Of a DNA stretch of 64,000 bases, positions 35,376 to 45,970 are shown piece by piece. The DNA comes from Flaveria trinervia. Taxonomy: Eukaryota > Streptophyta > Magnoliopsida > Asterales > Asteraceae. The stretch lies in NCBI GenBank assembly GCA_025506515.1, contig CM046451.1, positions 50,013,645 to 50,077,644 of the forward strand, given 5' to 3'. How positions within the stretch are numbered: the stretch's first letter is position 1; each line of letters opens with the position of its first letter. Made by a program: the position numbers and the translations under genes. Under the pieces are notes generated by a model, which ran no database searches, was not told the DNA's origin, and saw only the letters and a list, made by a program, of their open reading frames with translations.

Positions 35376-35612
35376 CGAATAAAGGTATGCGATTTGGCTT
35401 ATTCGGGCGATTGAACTAGGCGAATGATTCAATCGTGGGACTGAACAAATGTGAATGAGTCAGTCGTCCGAATGAACTAATGCGGTTGAACAGTCCGAAT
35501 AGAGTTCTCAGTCGTACGAATGAGGGTACGAATGAATCCAATCGTGCATTTGGGGAATGCGAATGAACTCAGTCGTGCGATTGACCCAATCATGCAACTG
35601 AACCTGCTGAAG
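35376..35612 (-). promoter_or_regulatory. A2 leader array between PBS and gag
   Basis: About a dozen TCGTGCGAATGA/TCAGTCGTACGAATGA-type units lie in the untranslated leader, 40-280 bp before the gag start. They are the same motif as in the U3 and ORF3 promoters. D has the same feature at 59535-59790, so the leader location is conserved. Confidence 0.6.
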
Positions 35613-35813
35613 TTTGAAAATTCGTAGGTTAAACGTGTTTTGGCCACAAAAACTCGATTTTCACAAACCCTAGTTGTCGTATGCCGGAAAAACTAAACTT
35701 TATGGTCAGGAAACGTCTAAGACTCCGTTTGACACAAAAAGATTGCGTTTTTAGTAAAAAAACACAATTTTTGTATAAAAAACGATTGAATCAACACGTA
35801 ATTAAGAGCCAAG

Positions 35814-35825
35814 GCTCTGATACCA
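35814..35825 (-). other. A2 primer binding site
   Basis: Minus strand TGGTATCAGAGC lies two bases from the LTR end. It is a perfect initiator tRNA-Met primer site. Confidence 0.93.
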
Positions 35826-35827
35826 CT

Positions 35828-36565
35828 TGTTAGGGATTGTGTACCGGACGATGTACTAACTGATTAACGTGTATACCGAACCAAATAGTGCGGAATCCTA
35901 TTTGATTGGCGATCCAATCAGTGAGAACGCACGTAGAAACAATTATGTATTGAATCTAACGTTAAGAATCGATTAGGAATTGATCTACAACGATCTATGA
36001 ACTTGGAGTATGATCTTAGAGGTCTCTGGACAGCTACGATACGTCTGGAGTCGAAGTGTGTATGATGCTTCCGTATTTCCACGAATTAGGTGGTATTTAT
36101 AGGTTAGGGTTACTCATTCGTGTGACAAAACCATTTGCATGGTTCATTTGTGCGATTGAGCCATGTGGTTGATCTATTCGTACGACTAAGTGTTCAATCG
36201 TGCAACTGAGTCAGTCGTATGAACTTGTTCAGGCGTATGGACTATTTAGGCACATGGACACTCAGTCGCATGGCCATTCGGACACATGACCACTGTTAGG
36301 GCGCATGGTCTAGTCGGACGCATGAGAACTTCACTTAACCAAGTTTGAATGTATTTATTATTATAACATTATGCATATCAATTCAAACAATCACAAACCT
36401 ATATAACCTAGTCAATATGCGTTACACAACTCATTAATGAAATATTAAACATTATAAATAACAACCAAACATTCTCATTTCATTAAGTACCCAAGCATTA
36501 CATAAGCGTAAGACATTCAAGACATATTACATTAAGATTCGAATCTAGGTACATATGTATCAACA
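35828..36565 (-). repeat. LTR A3 (5' LTR of the A composite)
   Basis: The 738-bp LTR runs from TGTTAGGG to GTATCAACA. U3 array at about 36117-36330, TATA box at 36092-36103. It differs from LTR A1 and A2 at many sites. Its outer flank TAATT pairs with CAATT beside LTR A1, showing that A1 and A3 are the two ends of one original insertion. Confidence 0.93.
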
Positions 36566-38565
36566 TAATTCTTCCCTTTCCTGTTTCCCAGTCTTTGTCT
36601 TTCTTGGACCTTCTCCTTTTTGCCTTCATTAAACCAAACGACTCAAAGTTATCATTAAGCCCGTTTTGTATCTCTTTCTCCAGAAGCGTGGCTCTTTCAC
36701 TCAGATGTGCATTCAGAAGTGGTAGAGCTACCAAATGCCTAAGATCCCATTTAGGCAAGGACTTAAAAGCCTTCCTCTTATGAAAGTAGCTAATACTACC
36801 TCCCCTCCTCTTTATCAAGAACACTTTTAGGCCGGGATTATAGGACTAGCTTATAATCTTCGGACTCTTGTTTACTCAACCCTCTTATATGTTGGAATAT
36901 GGGAGTGATTTCTTCTGGCTTCTGCTCTTTTACAAACCATTCAGCTCTATCCATCTCAAATACATCTTCAGCATCCTTCTCCTTCTTTGCCACATAGATC
37001 AATGGTCTCTCATCAACTTCATAGAACTCCGGTTCAGAATCATAGTCTATGAGCTGTTCATCATCCTCTTCTTCATCAATCAACCCTTTTCTTTTTTTCA
37101 CTGTCTCTTTCCATTGATTTCTCTCTAATAAATTCTTCTCCAACTAAATCCTTCTCTACATCAAGACCCATGTCAACAAATCTAGCCTCAAAATTTCTTC
37201 TTCATTCTCTCTTCCAACATCCTCAGCTCTAGCTTCACAATCTCCAGCATCAATGGTTGCTGCACCAGATGTGCCCTCTCCTGCCTGGATGAAGTACCCA
37301 CATTCAGAAATGAATACTTTGAAGTGTCAGTCAGGTCATCTAACTCAGATTGAGTTAGTTGATCAGGCAGGCCGGTTGCAGCTTTCAAATGGGCAATCTC
37401 CTCAAATAACTTCTTTAGTAGGCAGTTTTGATCAACAAGCATCTTCTTCATGCCCTTTATCACCTCATCTTTTTCTTTTCTCGAATCTCTTGGTTGGTAA
37501 GTTTAGTCTTGATCATGCTCAGTTTCTTTGCTAAAGAACTTCAAGATTGCAAAACATGTCTTCATCAAGGTTTCCTCTTTCCTCCCTTCTTTCAGTGAAT
37601 CCTTCATGTCTCTGTTTAGTGCGCCTCTCAGACTCTGCAATATCGACTTTCTTCTTCGATCTTCTTTCCTTCTCTATTCTTATCTCTTCAGCTTTTTTAT
37701 TTATGTCATCCTTCAAATCATAATCTTTCTCCTTAGCATATCTCTTTCTTTTCTTGGTTGCTTCAGATCTTTGTGCTCTGGTTTCTTCAGCTCTTTTGTT
37801 CTCAAATTCATCCACCCGTCTAATATAATTCCACCTCTCTGGAGGGTACATATTTTCCTAAAGATGGGTGATCTTTCCACTAAAATCATGGCGAATTGCA
37901 CAGTAGTCAGCAAAAATGTGAGGGTTCATTTGTACCAACCTCTTTAACTATCCATGTTTTGGTACATTTGGTATAAGATCATCAAAAATCATTTGAAGAA
38001 AATAAGGATATAACAGCCATTTATCCTTCTTCAAGGCCATCACTTCTCTCTCTCTGCAACACAACACCATCGCTTTTGCCCAATCGATATTTAGTCCGTC
38101 TGATCCACCTTTACGGTGATCAAGACACATGATGAATACATGAGCAATAAATCTCCATTCCTTGGATAGAAATGACTTCTTGATCTCATTACGGGAACCA
38201 AAATTTGGCCCCTCATATCCCATGCTTCTAAATGCGTCGAACACCTTTGAATCTGACATAGAAACTTCGTCTCCAAAATCCTCTTCTACTCTCAAAATCC
38301 TCGAAACAATCTCAGTAGTAATGGTAACTTCGGGATCTAAGACTTTAGCAGTAATTCTTTGTGTATTTCCTCATGTCTCGTACTCAGCAGATCTCTAGAA
38401 ATCTCTGATATGAAGATCATAAATGGTGGTCGAATGAGATAGGGCATAAGCTATGGGTGATCTTTGTAGATATCTAATACAGTCTCTAAACCCAGCAGCT
38501 TTAGGATGTGTATCATCCAGAATAGCAGTGATATTATTCCTCTCATCGAACTTTAAGTTAGCCAT
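36566..38565 (-). pseudogene. B ORF3 N-terminal and central part
   Basis: It starts at ATG 38565-38563 (MANLKFDERNNITAIL), seven nt after a strong splice acceptor. The N-terminal domain has GFRDCIRYLQRSPIAYALS, IYDLHIRDF, SMGYEGPNF, EWRFIAHVFIMCLDHRKGG and LLYPYFLQMI, matching the plant-transposon-protein family as I know it. A long Lys/Arg/Glu coiled coil (37851-37531) and acidic segments (37143-36838) follow. It continues at 16448 beyond the A insertion. Four or five stops or frameshifts are visible. Confidence 0.8.
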
Positions 38566-38571
38566 TTGATC

Positions 38572-39340
38572 CTGAGAAAGTAATGAAAAAAAGTTGAATA
38601 AGAATTCAAGGAATTAAGAAAAGAACAAAGAAAACTAAAAAAATTAAAAAATTAAAAAAAATAAATTCGCTAGCCGAAAGAATAGTTTCGCAGACAGTTT
38701 CGGCGGGCGAAAGTGTAGTTTCGCGAGCTAAAACATATCAATTTCACTAAACAGGAAAGGTAGTTTCGACCGAGCGAAACTGTACGAGCTTATGTTCATA
38801 TCCGGCGAAACTGAAGCTTGATCAGTGAAACTGTTAGGTTCGCTTGGACAGAACAACCTCACAGTTTCGCTGAAATATAAAGAACTTTCGTTCAGTTTCG
38901 CTGGATAATCATTAGTTTCCCTGAATGAACAGCGAAGACACTGAAGAGACACAACCAAATAAACCAAGAATGTGTTATTTTTAACAAGATTAAAACAGTG
39001 TCCTGAGTTCGATACTCACATGCGAACCGAATATAACCAACACACTTAAACAATACCTAAAATCACGATATCAATCGAAACAGTCACGGTAAAGCCCTAA
39101 GAATGTGAAAAATACGAGAGTGCGAAAGTGTGAGGATATAATTTTGCAGAAAGACATAAATAGAAAATAGTTTCGCATGCTGTAGTTTCCCCAGACGAAA
39201 CAGTAGTTTCACCAGACTAAGTTGCAATTTCGTCAGATGAAATTCAATCAGAATGACTTCGCTTATAATGAGAATGCTAAGCGAAATTGAAATTTCGTCT
39301 AGCGAAACAAATAGCGAAAGTAAAGTTTCGCTGCAATTTT
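38572..39340 (-). promoter_or_regulatory. B internal promoter and predicted intron for ORF3
   Basis: In element sense: a GTTTCGC array at 39335-39110, a weak TATA-like TTATATCC near 39140-39131, a donor TTTTAG/GTATTG with the intron starting at 39056, a second GTTTCGC array at 38930-38665, then a pyrimidine-rich tract and TTTCTCAG/G ending at 38572, seven nt before the ORF3 ATG. The predicted intron is 485 nt. The layout matches family A although the motif sequence is unrelated. Confidence 0.55.
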
Positions 39341-39807
39341 TTTTTATTTTTTTTATAATTTTTTTAATATATATATGTAAACATACAGAGATCAGAATTG
39401 ATCGGAGATCACATCCTCGAGATAAATATAGCACAGAATGAATTAGATCATCGATCAGCAATGAGATCACACCGATAACTGATACGAATCACAGTCTTAA
39501 ATGATTTTGAAAGTCTTAAACATATCAATAACGATTGCTGATATATTTGTCCACTAAAACCCATGCCTTATCTTTTTCAACAAACAGCATATGATTTGTT
39601 AAGGTTTGATTAGATGCTTTAGAATATTAGGACCCCACAATCATTTGGCAAAAACCCTCACCCAACCTTAGGATTTCTTGAATTTTGTTACGATCTTTAC
39701 AGAGCAAGGCTAGTGCATTAGTGCAAGTGAGTATTATCAGAATATTGCATTCAGATATGAAATCATCGTTAGATGATGTGATACAAACTAGATCAAATAG
39801 GTGAGAG

Positions 39808-39939
39808 CTCCAGGTCTATACTCACGTATAACAAAGGAGATGACCATTTAATCATGTGCCGATGAGAGCTCCATGTCAGTACCACCGTACAGCAAAGGAG
39901 ATCATCACTCCAGGGCAGTACCACCGTACAGCAGAGGAG
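39808..39939 (-). other. B three nested stem-loops with CACC/TCAC loop
   Basis: Each unit has outer arms CTCC/GGAG. Inner arms: TATAC/GTATA around TCAC (39817-39830); GTAC/GTAC around CACC (39879-39890); GTAC/GTAC around CACC (39918-39929). Compared with GTGC/GCAC in family A, the inner pair changes on both sides, as expected for a conserved hairpin. Confidence 0.68.
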
Positions 39940-40462
39940 ATTAGCACAAACATAAGACATATAAATACACCAAACATGACTCAAGGATATGGCTTATATG
40001 ATTTGTATCATGGTGTGAGGAAGATCAATTCTCAGTCCAATTTTTGTTAGGACTCAGTTTTTGTGCAGGCCAAAATGATTGCGTGAATCCAGACGTCCTT
40101 AAGCATATATTTAATTTAAATCAAAATGCTTCTGCTTACTTTATTTGTCTGGCTAAATCTATAATGCATATCGTTACAGAAACTGTTAGTTTGAGCATAT
40201 ATGTGCCTTTTTAAAAAAAAATAAGATGTGAAACAGATAACAGCATCAATTACTATCATTTCTCATTTTAAGTGCCAATCATGAAAAAAATAACATATCC
40301 AAAAGATGTAAAATCATACAATGATTAGCAAGGCTTCCAAAACCGAAAACAAGGTAAACTCAATCAATTTCCACATCAAAAACATCCAATAAGGGACTGA
40401 AAATGATTGAAACAAGATATTGAACAAAACCACCAAAAACTCAACAAATCATGAGCACTAAG

Positions 40463-40474
40463 GCTCTGATACCA
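40463..40474 (-). other. B primer binding site at LTR B2
   Basis: Minus strand TGGTATCAGAGC lies three bases from the B2 LTR end. It is a perfect initiator tRNA-Met site. Confidence 0.9.
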
Positions 40475-41025
40475 TATTGTTGGTCCATGTGATCGTATTA
40501 TAGTGCAAATGATATTAAGAATCGTTCAATATCCAACAAATATACTAAAAATAAGAATAAAGAGGATTGAACACAATAAGAACTCAATCATAATAAGACA
40601 ATTGTAGAGATTAATGAAGAGGCTGATGCAACCCAAACATCCAAAGTCTATCCTACATGCTGCACAAGTGCATTGAAGAAGAATGCTTAGGAAGTTTCAC
40701 ACATGCAACAGAAATATTCTAAGTTTGAAATCTTCCAAAGCCAAGACCAATATCTTCCGAAGCCAAAGATGAAGTCTTCCGAAGCCTCAGAGACAAAGTC
40801 TTCCGAAGCTTCAACTCATGAAGACAGATTTCTTCCGAAGACTTTTGAGACATGCTTTATCTGATGTACTGTTACATAAAGTTGGACACCTTTCCGTTGC
40901 ATCTCTGTAAAGTCACCAACTTACATGGGTTGGTGAAAAGGTCCATGCTTTTGGTAACTGTACATTGAGGTCTTGAGTCTGTAACTTTCTACTTCATGTA
41001 CTTTATCCTTTTTGTAATAGATAAG

Positions 41026-41801
41026 TGTAGAGATTAATGAAGAGACTGATGCAACCTAAACATCTTTAGTCTTTCCTGCATGCTGCACAAGTTCATTAAA
41101 GAAGAAGCTTAGGAAGTTTCACACATGAAACAGAAAATTACTCTAAGTGTGAAATCTTCCGAAGCCAAGACCAATATCTTCCGAAGCCAAACATGAAGTC
41201 TTCCGAAGCTTCAACTCATGACGACAGATTTCTTCCGAAAACTTTTAGTAACATGCTTTATCTAATGTACTGTTCCATAAAGCTGGACACCTTTCCATTG
41301 CACCTCTGCAAGTCACCAACTTACATGATTTGGTGAAAAGGTCCATGCTTTTGGTAACTATACATTGAGGTATTGAGTCTATAACTTTCTACTTTATGTA
41401 CTTTATCCTTTTTGTAATAGATAAGGATGTGAGCTATGGCATGTCATAGTCACAAGTCAAAAGGCAATCTGCCTTTTGACTTTACAATTGATTTTGTTTG
41501 TGTCTAGTCAATTGTATCCAGCTGGCTTTCAAAGTATAGCCAGCTGTAGGATGTAGTATATGTATCTCATGTTCTTGTATCTTTCGATTATGCTTTTGTA
41601 ACACTTGTAATAGAACATAGAGAAAGCATATACTGCATTCTTGAAAACCATACACTTGAGTTCTTTGTGTTCTGTCTCTCTTGCATTACTTGTGTTCTTA
41701 GCATCTCAACTTGGTTAATCCAGTTTACTGTTTGATTAAAGTTTAGTTAATCTCCTCTTTGTGTTGTTGTGTTCTAACTATAACCCTTCAACGATCCTGC
41801 A
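41026..41801 (+). repeat. 5' LTR of C2
   Basis: The 776-bp LTR runs from TGTAGAGATT to CGATCCTGCA. The CTTCCGAAG array has four units at about 41153-41245. One 24-bp unit present in the 3' LTR and in the solo LTR is absent. The GTCAAAAGGCA hairpin lies at 41456-41480. I see no clear TATA box between array and hairpin. Confidence 0.93.
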
Positions 41802-41803
41802 TT

Positions 41804-41815
41804 TGGTATCAGAGC
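41804..41815 (+). other. C2 primer binding site
   Basis: TGGTATCAGAGC starts two bases after the 5' LTR. It is a perfect initiator tRNA-Met primer site. Confidence 0.95.
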
Positions 41816-41886
41816 ATTTCAGGCTCTTGATATAAGATCTCACCATCTTAAGATCCCTCACATACATAAATACTAAACTTTTTCAA

Positions 41887-44600
41887 ATGGCAACCATTTC
41901 CAAAACTGATATGGAAACTGGAACCATTAACAAGTTCCCAACTGATCACTCTTGATGAGTTTCATACCTGGTGTTTAAGAATGGAAGGTTTCATCAGGTC
42001 TCTTGATTCAAGAATATGGGAGTCTATTCAGAATGGACCTTTCATACCCAGCACCCCTTCTGCTACGGGTGCTGGTATGATTCCCAAAGATGTGGCTAAC
42101 TACTATGATGAAGATAGAAAGAGAGTAGAGATAGACAGAAAAGCCATGACAGCTCTTCAAACTGCCCTTCCAAACTCTGTATACAGAGGTTTCAAGAAGT
42201 GCAAAACAGCCAAGCAGCTGTGGGATGCACTGAAACTGATGTATGAGGGTTCTTCTAAAGCCAAGGAGAACAAGAAGGATCTCCTGAAGCAGCAGTTTGA
42301 AAACTTCACCTTCAAAATAGGTGAAACCATGACTCGGCAGTATTTCAGGTATGTTGAGATTGTGGATACCCTAGTGGATGGAGGAGTTTCTCTGAAAACA
42401 GAGACATTGTATAGAAGTTCATGTCCTCACTTCCTAGGCAATGGGCACACTACTGTGTGGTGATCAAGAGAACTAAAAATCTCAAAACTCTTACTCTGAC
42501 AGAGTTATATGGGATTCTCAGTGGCTACCAGATGGAGATGAACATGCAAGGTTCATCTGGCAACTCCAACAATTAATGGGTTCAGCCCTACATGTGATTG
42601 AAAGGGATAGCATAGAACCCAAACATCATCTCTTATGCTACCCTGACAATTCACCAAAGGGTCCTTTCATCACCATCCTAGAGACACCAAGGAGAACTAC
42701 ACTCAAGGAAGCCCATTCCAAGAGAAAGCTCTTCTCAAGCTTTTGTGTCTTCTGATAAAGCTGTGGCAACTCTCTTTTCACTCTTGAAGACCTGGACTGT
42801 ATCCATCCACATGATCTGGAATATATGGAAATAGTTCAACAGATGGCTCTTCTCACTCACAAAGCCAAGAAGTTCTACAAGAGAACTAGAAGGAAGTTTC
42901 CAAGCAATGCAACCAGTGGAAAGTTTGGACTGACAAAGGCAAAGTCAAGTGTTACAACTGTAACCTAATGGGTCACTTTGCCAGAGAGTGTAAGGAACCT
43001 AGAACAAATGGTGGCCAAACACAATCCAGACCAAACTACACTGACAAAGCTCTCCAGAATGAGAAGTCAAAGCAGAAAGCTGTTGTTGCTGTTGAAGAAG
43101 GAGGCTTTGATTGGAGCTTTCAGGTGGAAGATGCTTCTCCAAACCAAGCACTAATGGCTGATCATGATGAAGCCAAGGTATTAGAACATCTCTGTACTCC
43201 TGCATGCATTGCTAAAGTTAACAGGTACAGATCCTACAACTTGGAACTGAGATCTGACCTTGAGTCCTTAAACATTTGAAAATCTGATTTTAGAAAGTCT
43301 GAAAATGATTATAAACTGAAGATAGAGGACTTAGAGAAAACCATTTCAGTTCTAAAACATGAACACATAGATTTTAGGACTCAAATCAAACATCTCATAA
43401 CCAAGTTAACTAAGTGCCAGGCTGAGCTTGTGATCAGCAAAGCCAGGGAAAAAAAGAGTTTTCTTGAGGAAGAGACCTTCAAGAACATTATATCCTCATC
43501 CCTGCACAACAAAGTGTGCTATCAAAACAGGCAGGGACTAGGATCCAATGAGATAGCTCCTCCACACACAATCTAGTCAGTAATCTCCTAGTTGTGGAAC
43601 TTATGAAGATGAGCTTCCTCTCATAGATCCTATGAGTGAAGAGGAGGAAGAAGAGATAGTGAAGAATCCCTCTGAAAAGAGTGTAAGAGGAGGATTCCAA
43701 GAAGGGCCACTATCCTTCTGAGGAGAAAAAGAAAACTATGATGACCAAGTCCATGAGAAAGAACTTGATCAGAAAGAGCAAAAGAAAGGCAATGAAGGCT
43801 CAAGAGATCAAGACCACTTTTGACTCTAAGCAGAAACAAATTTTTATCTCTGCAAGGTTTAAAGTGGTAGGGACTGAAGACATCAATCAAAACTCTTCTG
43901 CTAAGAGTTCTGGTTCTTGTTCAACTCATCTCAGTAGCAAGAAGAAGATTGATCTGTTGTGTACCACTGCTGCACAGCCTGGACCATCAAACTCCAAGCA
44001 TAGTACTTAACCCAAGAGGATTGTCTCCTCATCTGCAAAGATGAAGGTGGAGAAGGGATGTGACCAAAGACAGTCCTATTCCAAAGAAAAGGCTCTTGTG
44101 AAGAAGAAGATGAATTGTATCATGTGTGAAAGTACACTCACATTGCTAGGGATTGTCCCTTCAATCCTAAAGGTATTGTCCATATGACCAAAACAAAGGC
44201 TTCAAAGAGTTCTAAGAAGATTCAATCTTCGAAAGGAATACATGTTTCCTTCGGAAGCTCCATGTCTAAGAAGAGGGAAGTGGAAAATTACCCTCAGAAG
44301 AGAAATTGGTCTCGGAAGAAAGGAGTTCTTTCGAAGCACTGAAGTCTGTTATAGTGTCTGCAGAATCTTCTGAAGGTTCAGTCATTAAAACTTCCAAATT
44401 TCCAAAAGCTTCCAAAGTTTTAAAGGTCAAGTCCAAGACTCCAAAGGTGGTGTGGATGTCTAAGAAAGACCAAGTGACTGAGATTTCTCCATCAACAACA
44501 GCTCAAGATCCTCTTAGTACAACCATAGGATCTATTACTGTTGAATTACCTTCTGCAAATGAGCCCAAGACAAGCAAAGCTTGGGTTTCCAAATGTAACT
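41887..44600 (+). pseudogene. C2 gag
   Basis: It starts at ATG 41887 (MATISKTDMETGTINK) and shifts frame within 20 codons. The gag core is at 41981-42463 (MEGFIRSLDSRIWESIQNGP, KQLWDALKLMYEGS, QQFENFTFKIGETMT). An intact CCHC knuckle C-YN-C-NLMG-H-FARE-C lies at 42950-42991. A coiled-coil region, a Lys-rich stretch (43738-43860) and a Ser-rich tail with CTTCGGAAG-type motifs in frame (44216-44420) follow. Stops and frameshifts are scattered. Confidence 0.86.
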
Positions 44601-44613
44601 AATCATTCTCTTT

Positions 44614-44880
44614 GTGCAGGGACAGCTGAAGATAGACAAAAATGTCTGCATCATAGACAGTGGATGTTCTAGGCACATGATAGGCAATAGGTCACTACTC
44701 CAAAACTTTGAAAGGACTGATGGAGGTCTAGTTGCTTTTGGAGGAGATGAAGGTGGTTACATTTCTGGAAGGGGCACGGTCACAAATGGTAAGCTCAGCA
44801 TAGAAAAGGTAAACTTTGTTAAGGAGCTTGGATACAATCTTTTGAGTGTATCTTAATTTTGTGATCAGAGTCATAACATG
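44614..44880 (+). pseudogene. C2 protease
   Basis: An open stretch of 80 codons contains KNVCIIDSGCSRHMIGN, the aspartic protease D-S-G site, then GRGTVTNGKLSIEKVNFVKE and a stop after YNLLSVS at 44856. In a functional element this would continue into the pre-integrase segment (FCDQSHNMLFTKHECIVLK), which follows directly after the stop. Confidence 0.83.
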
Positions 44881-45970
44881 CTCTTTACTAAGCATGAGTG
44901 CATTGTTCTTAAGCCTGGTGTGGTCATTCCTCATGAGCATATCCTGCTTAGAGCCCCCAAAAGAAACATGTACAAGATGGATTTGCAAGAAACCTCTCCC
45001 TTTTGAGAAGTTTCATGCTTTCTGTCTAAAGCCAATAGTGATGAGTCTTTCTTATGGCATAAAAGAATGTGCCATGTAAACTTTAAGAACATGAATAATT
45101 GATTAAGCATGATTTGTAACTGGAATGCCAAAGAAAGAGTTTACAAGTGATGACCATTGTGTTGCATGCCTGAAAGGGAAGCAACATAAGGTATCTCACA
45201 AGCCTAAGGAAAAGAACTCCATCACTACACCCCTACACTTGTTACATATGGATCTCTTTGGCCCCACTAGTGTAATGAGTTTAGGAAGGACCTTATACTG
45301 TCTAGTGATCATAGATGACTTTACAAGATTCACTTAGGTCTTCTTCCTTAGAACTAAGGATGAGACTCTTGAGATTCTGAAGACTTTCATCTTAAAGATT
45401 GAGAATCAGTCTGATCACAAGGTCAAGATCATAAGATGTGATCAAGGAACCAAATTAAGAACCAATCCTTGATATATTTTGTGATAAAAAGGGTATTTCA
45501 AGACAATTTAGTGCTCCCAGGACTCCTCAGCAAAATGGTGTTGCTGAGAGAAGAAATAGGACACTGATTGAAGCTGCAAGAACCATGCTGTCTGACTCTA
45601 AACTGCCCATCACCTTCTGGGCAGAGGCAGTCAACACTTCCTGCTATGTGCAGAATAGAGTTTTAGTAGTCAAGACTCATGGCAAGACTCCTTATGACTT
45701 TGGCACAAGAGGAAACCTTTTATTGGTTTTCTCAAGTCATTTGGATGTCCTTGCACCATCTTGAATACCAAAGATCAAATTGCCAAGTTTGCTAAGAAAT
45801 CAGATGATGGACACTTTATTGGATACTCTTCCCAAGCTAAGGCTTATAGAGTGTACAATCTTAGAACTAGAATTGTTGAAGCCAATGTGACTTTCAATGA
45901 ACACACACCCTGTGTTGTTGGTTCTGGTCCGGATTGGTTATTTAATCTTGAGTTGGTTACCAACTGATTT
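44881..45970 (+). pseudogene. C2 pol: integrase
   Basis: LWHKRMCHVNFKN and DDHCVACLKGKQHK form the HHCC region; HMDLFGPTSVMSL carries the first Asp, IIRCDQGTKL the second Asp, and QQNGVAERRNRTLIEAARTML the catalytic Glu. The open piece 45125-45337 is followed by stops. The C-terminal part 45761-45967 (GHFIGYSSQAKAYRVYNLRT) is open. The C-terminal end abuts the linker. Confidence 0.86.

Larger units (their letters stand above)
16449..36565 (-). mobile_element. A composite: two overlapping family-A SIRE-like elements with three LTRs
   Basis: LTRs are at 16449-17167, 24073-24789 and 35828-36565, all minus. Flanks CAATT (16444-16448) and TAATT (36566-36570) are a near-perfect target duplication in B ORF3, and the B frame resumes across the 20-kb insert. 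Between LTR1 and LTR2 is the 3' half of an element (ORF3, RNase H, part of RT) cut at 24072. Between LTR2 and LTR3 is a full set (ORF3, RNase H, RT, IN, PR, gag, PBS). No fragment with the missing 5' part of the first copy is present. Confidence 0.85.
39341..40477 (-). other. B pol-ORF3 non-coding region and fused leader
   Basis: The sequence is non-coding. 39341-40317 corresponds to the pol-ORF3 gap of family A (hairpins at 39808-39939). At about 40318 it joins a PBS-proximal leader identical in type to 55912-56066, so gag and all of pol have been deleted from this body. The homologous stretch 39770-40235 appears inverted at 54347-54812. Confidence 0.7.

Noticed and set aside
24073..36565. 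Clean nested insertion of a complete A2 element into A1
   Set aside because: The flanks CATGT and TAATT do not match and the rest of the A1 RT is not found to the right; the right flank is element B. Recombination after nesting fits better.
37253..37947. Hydrophobic plus-strand ORFs resembling membrane proteins
   Set aside because: They are antisense to the Lys/Glu-rich ORF3 of element B; reverse-complemented AAG/GAA codons give Leu/Phe/Ser runs. No independent support.
39084..39470. 128-codon hydrophobic minus-strand ORF as a possible envelope transmembrane segment
   Set aside because: It overlaps the GTTTCGC array and TATA-like region of the B internal promoter and has AT-rich composition with no conserved counterpart in family A.
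40728..40840. Heat-shock elements in the C LTR
   Set aside because: The heat-shock consensus alternates GAA and TTC with two-base gaps; CTTCCGAAG has a one-base gap and about 22-bp unit spacing, so I do not assign that factor.
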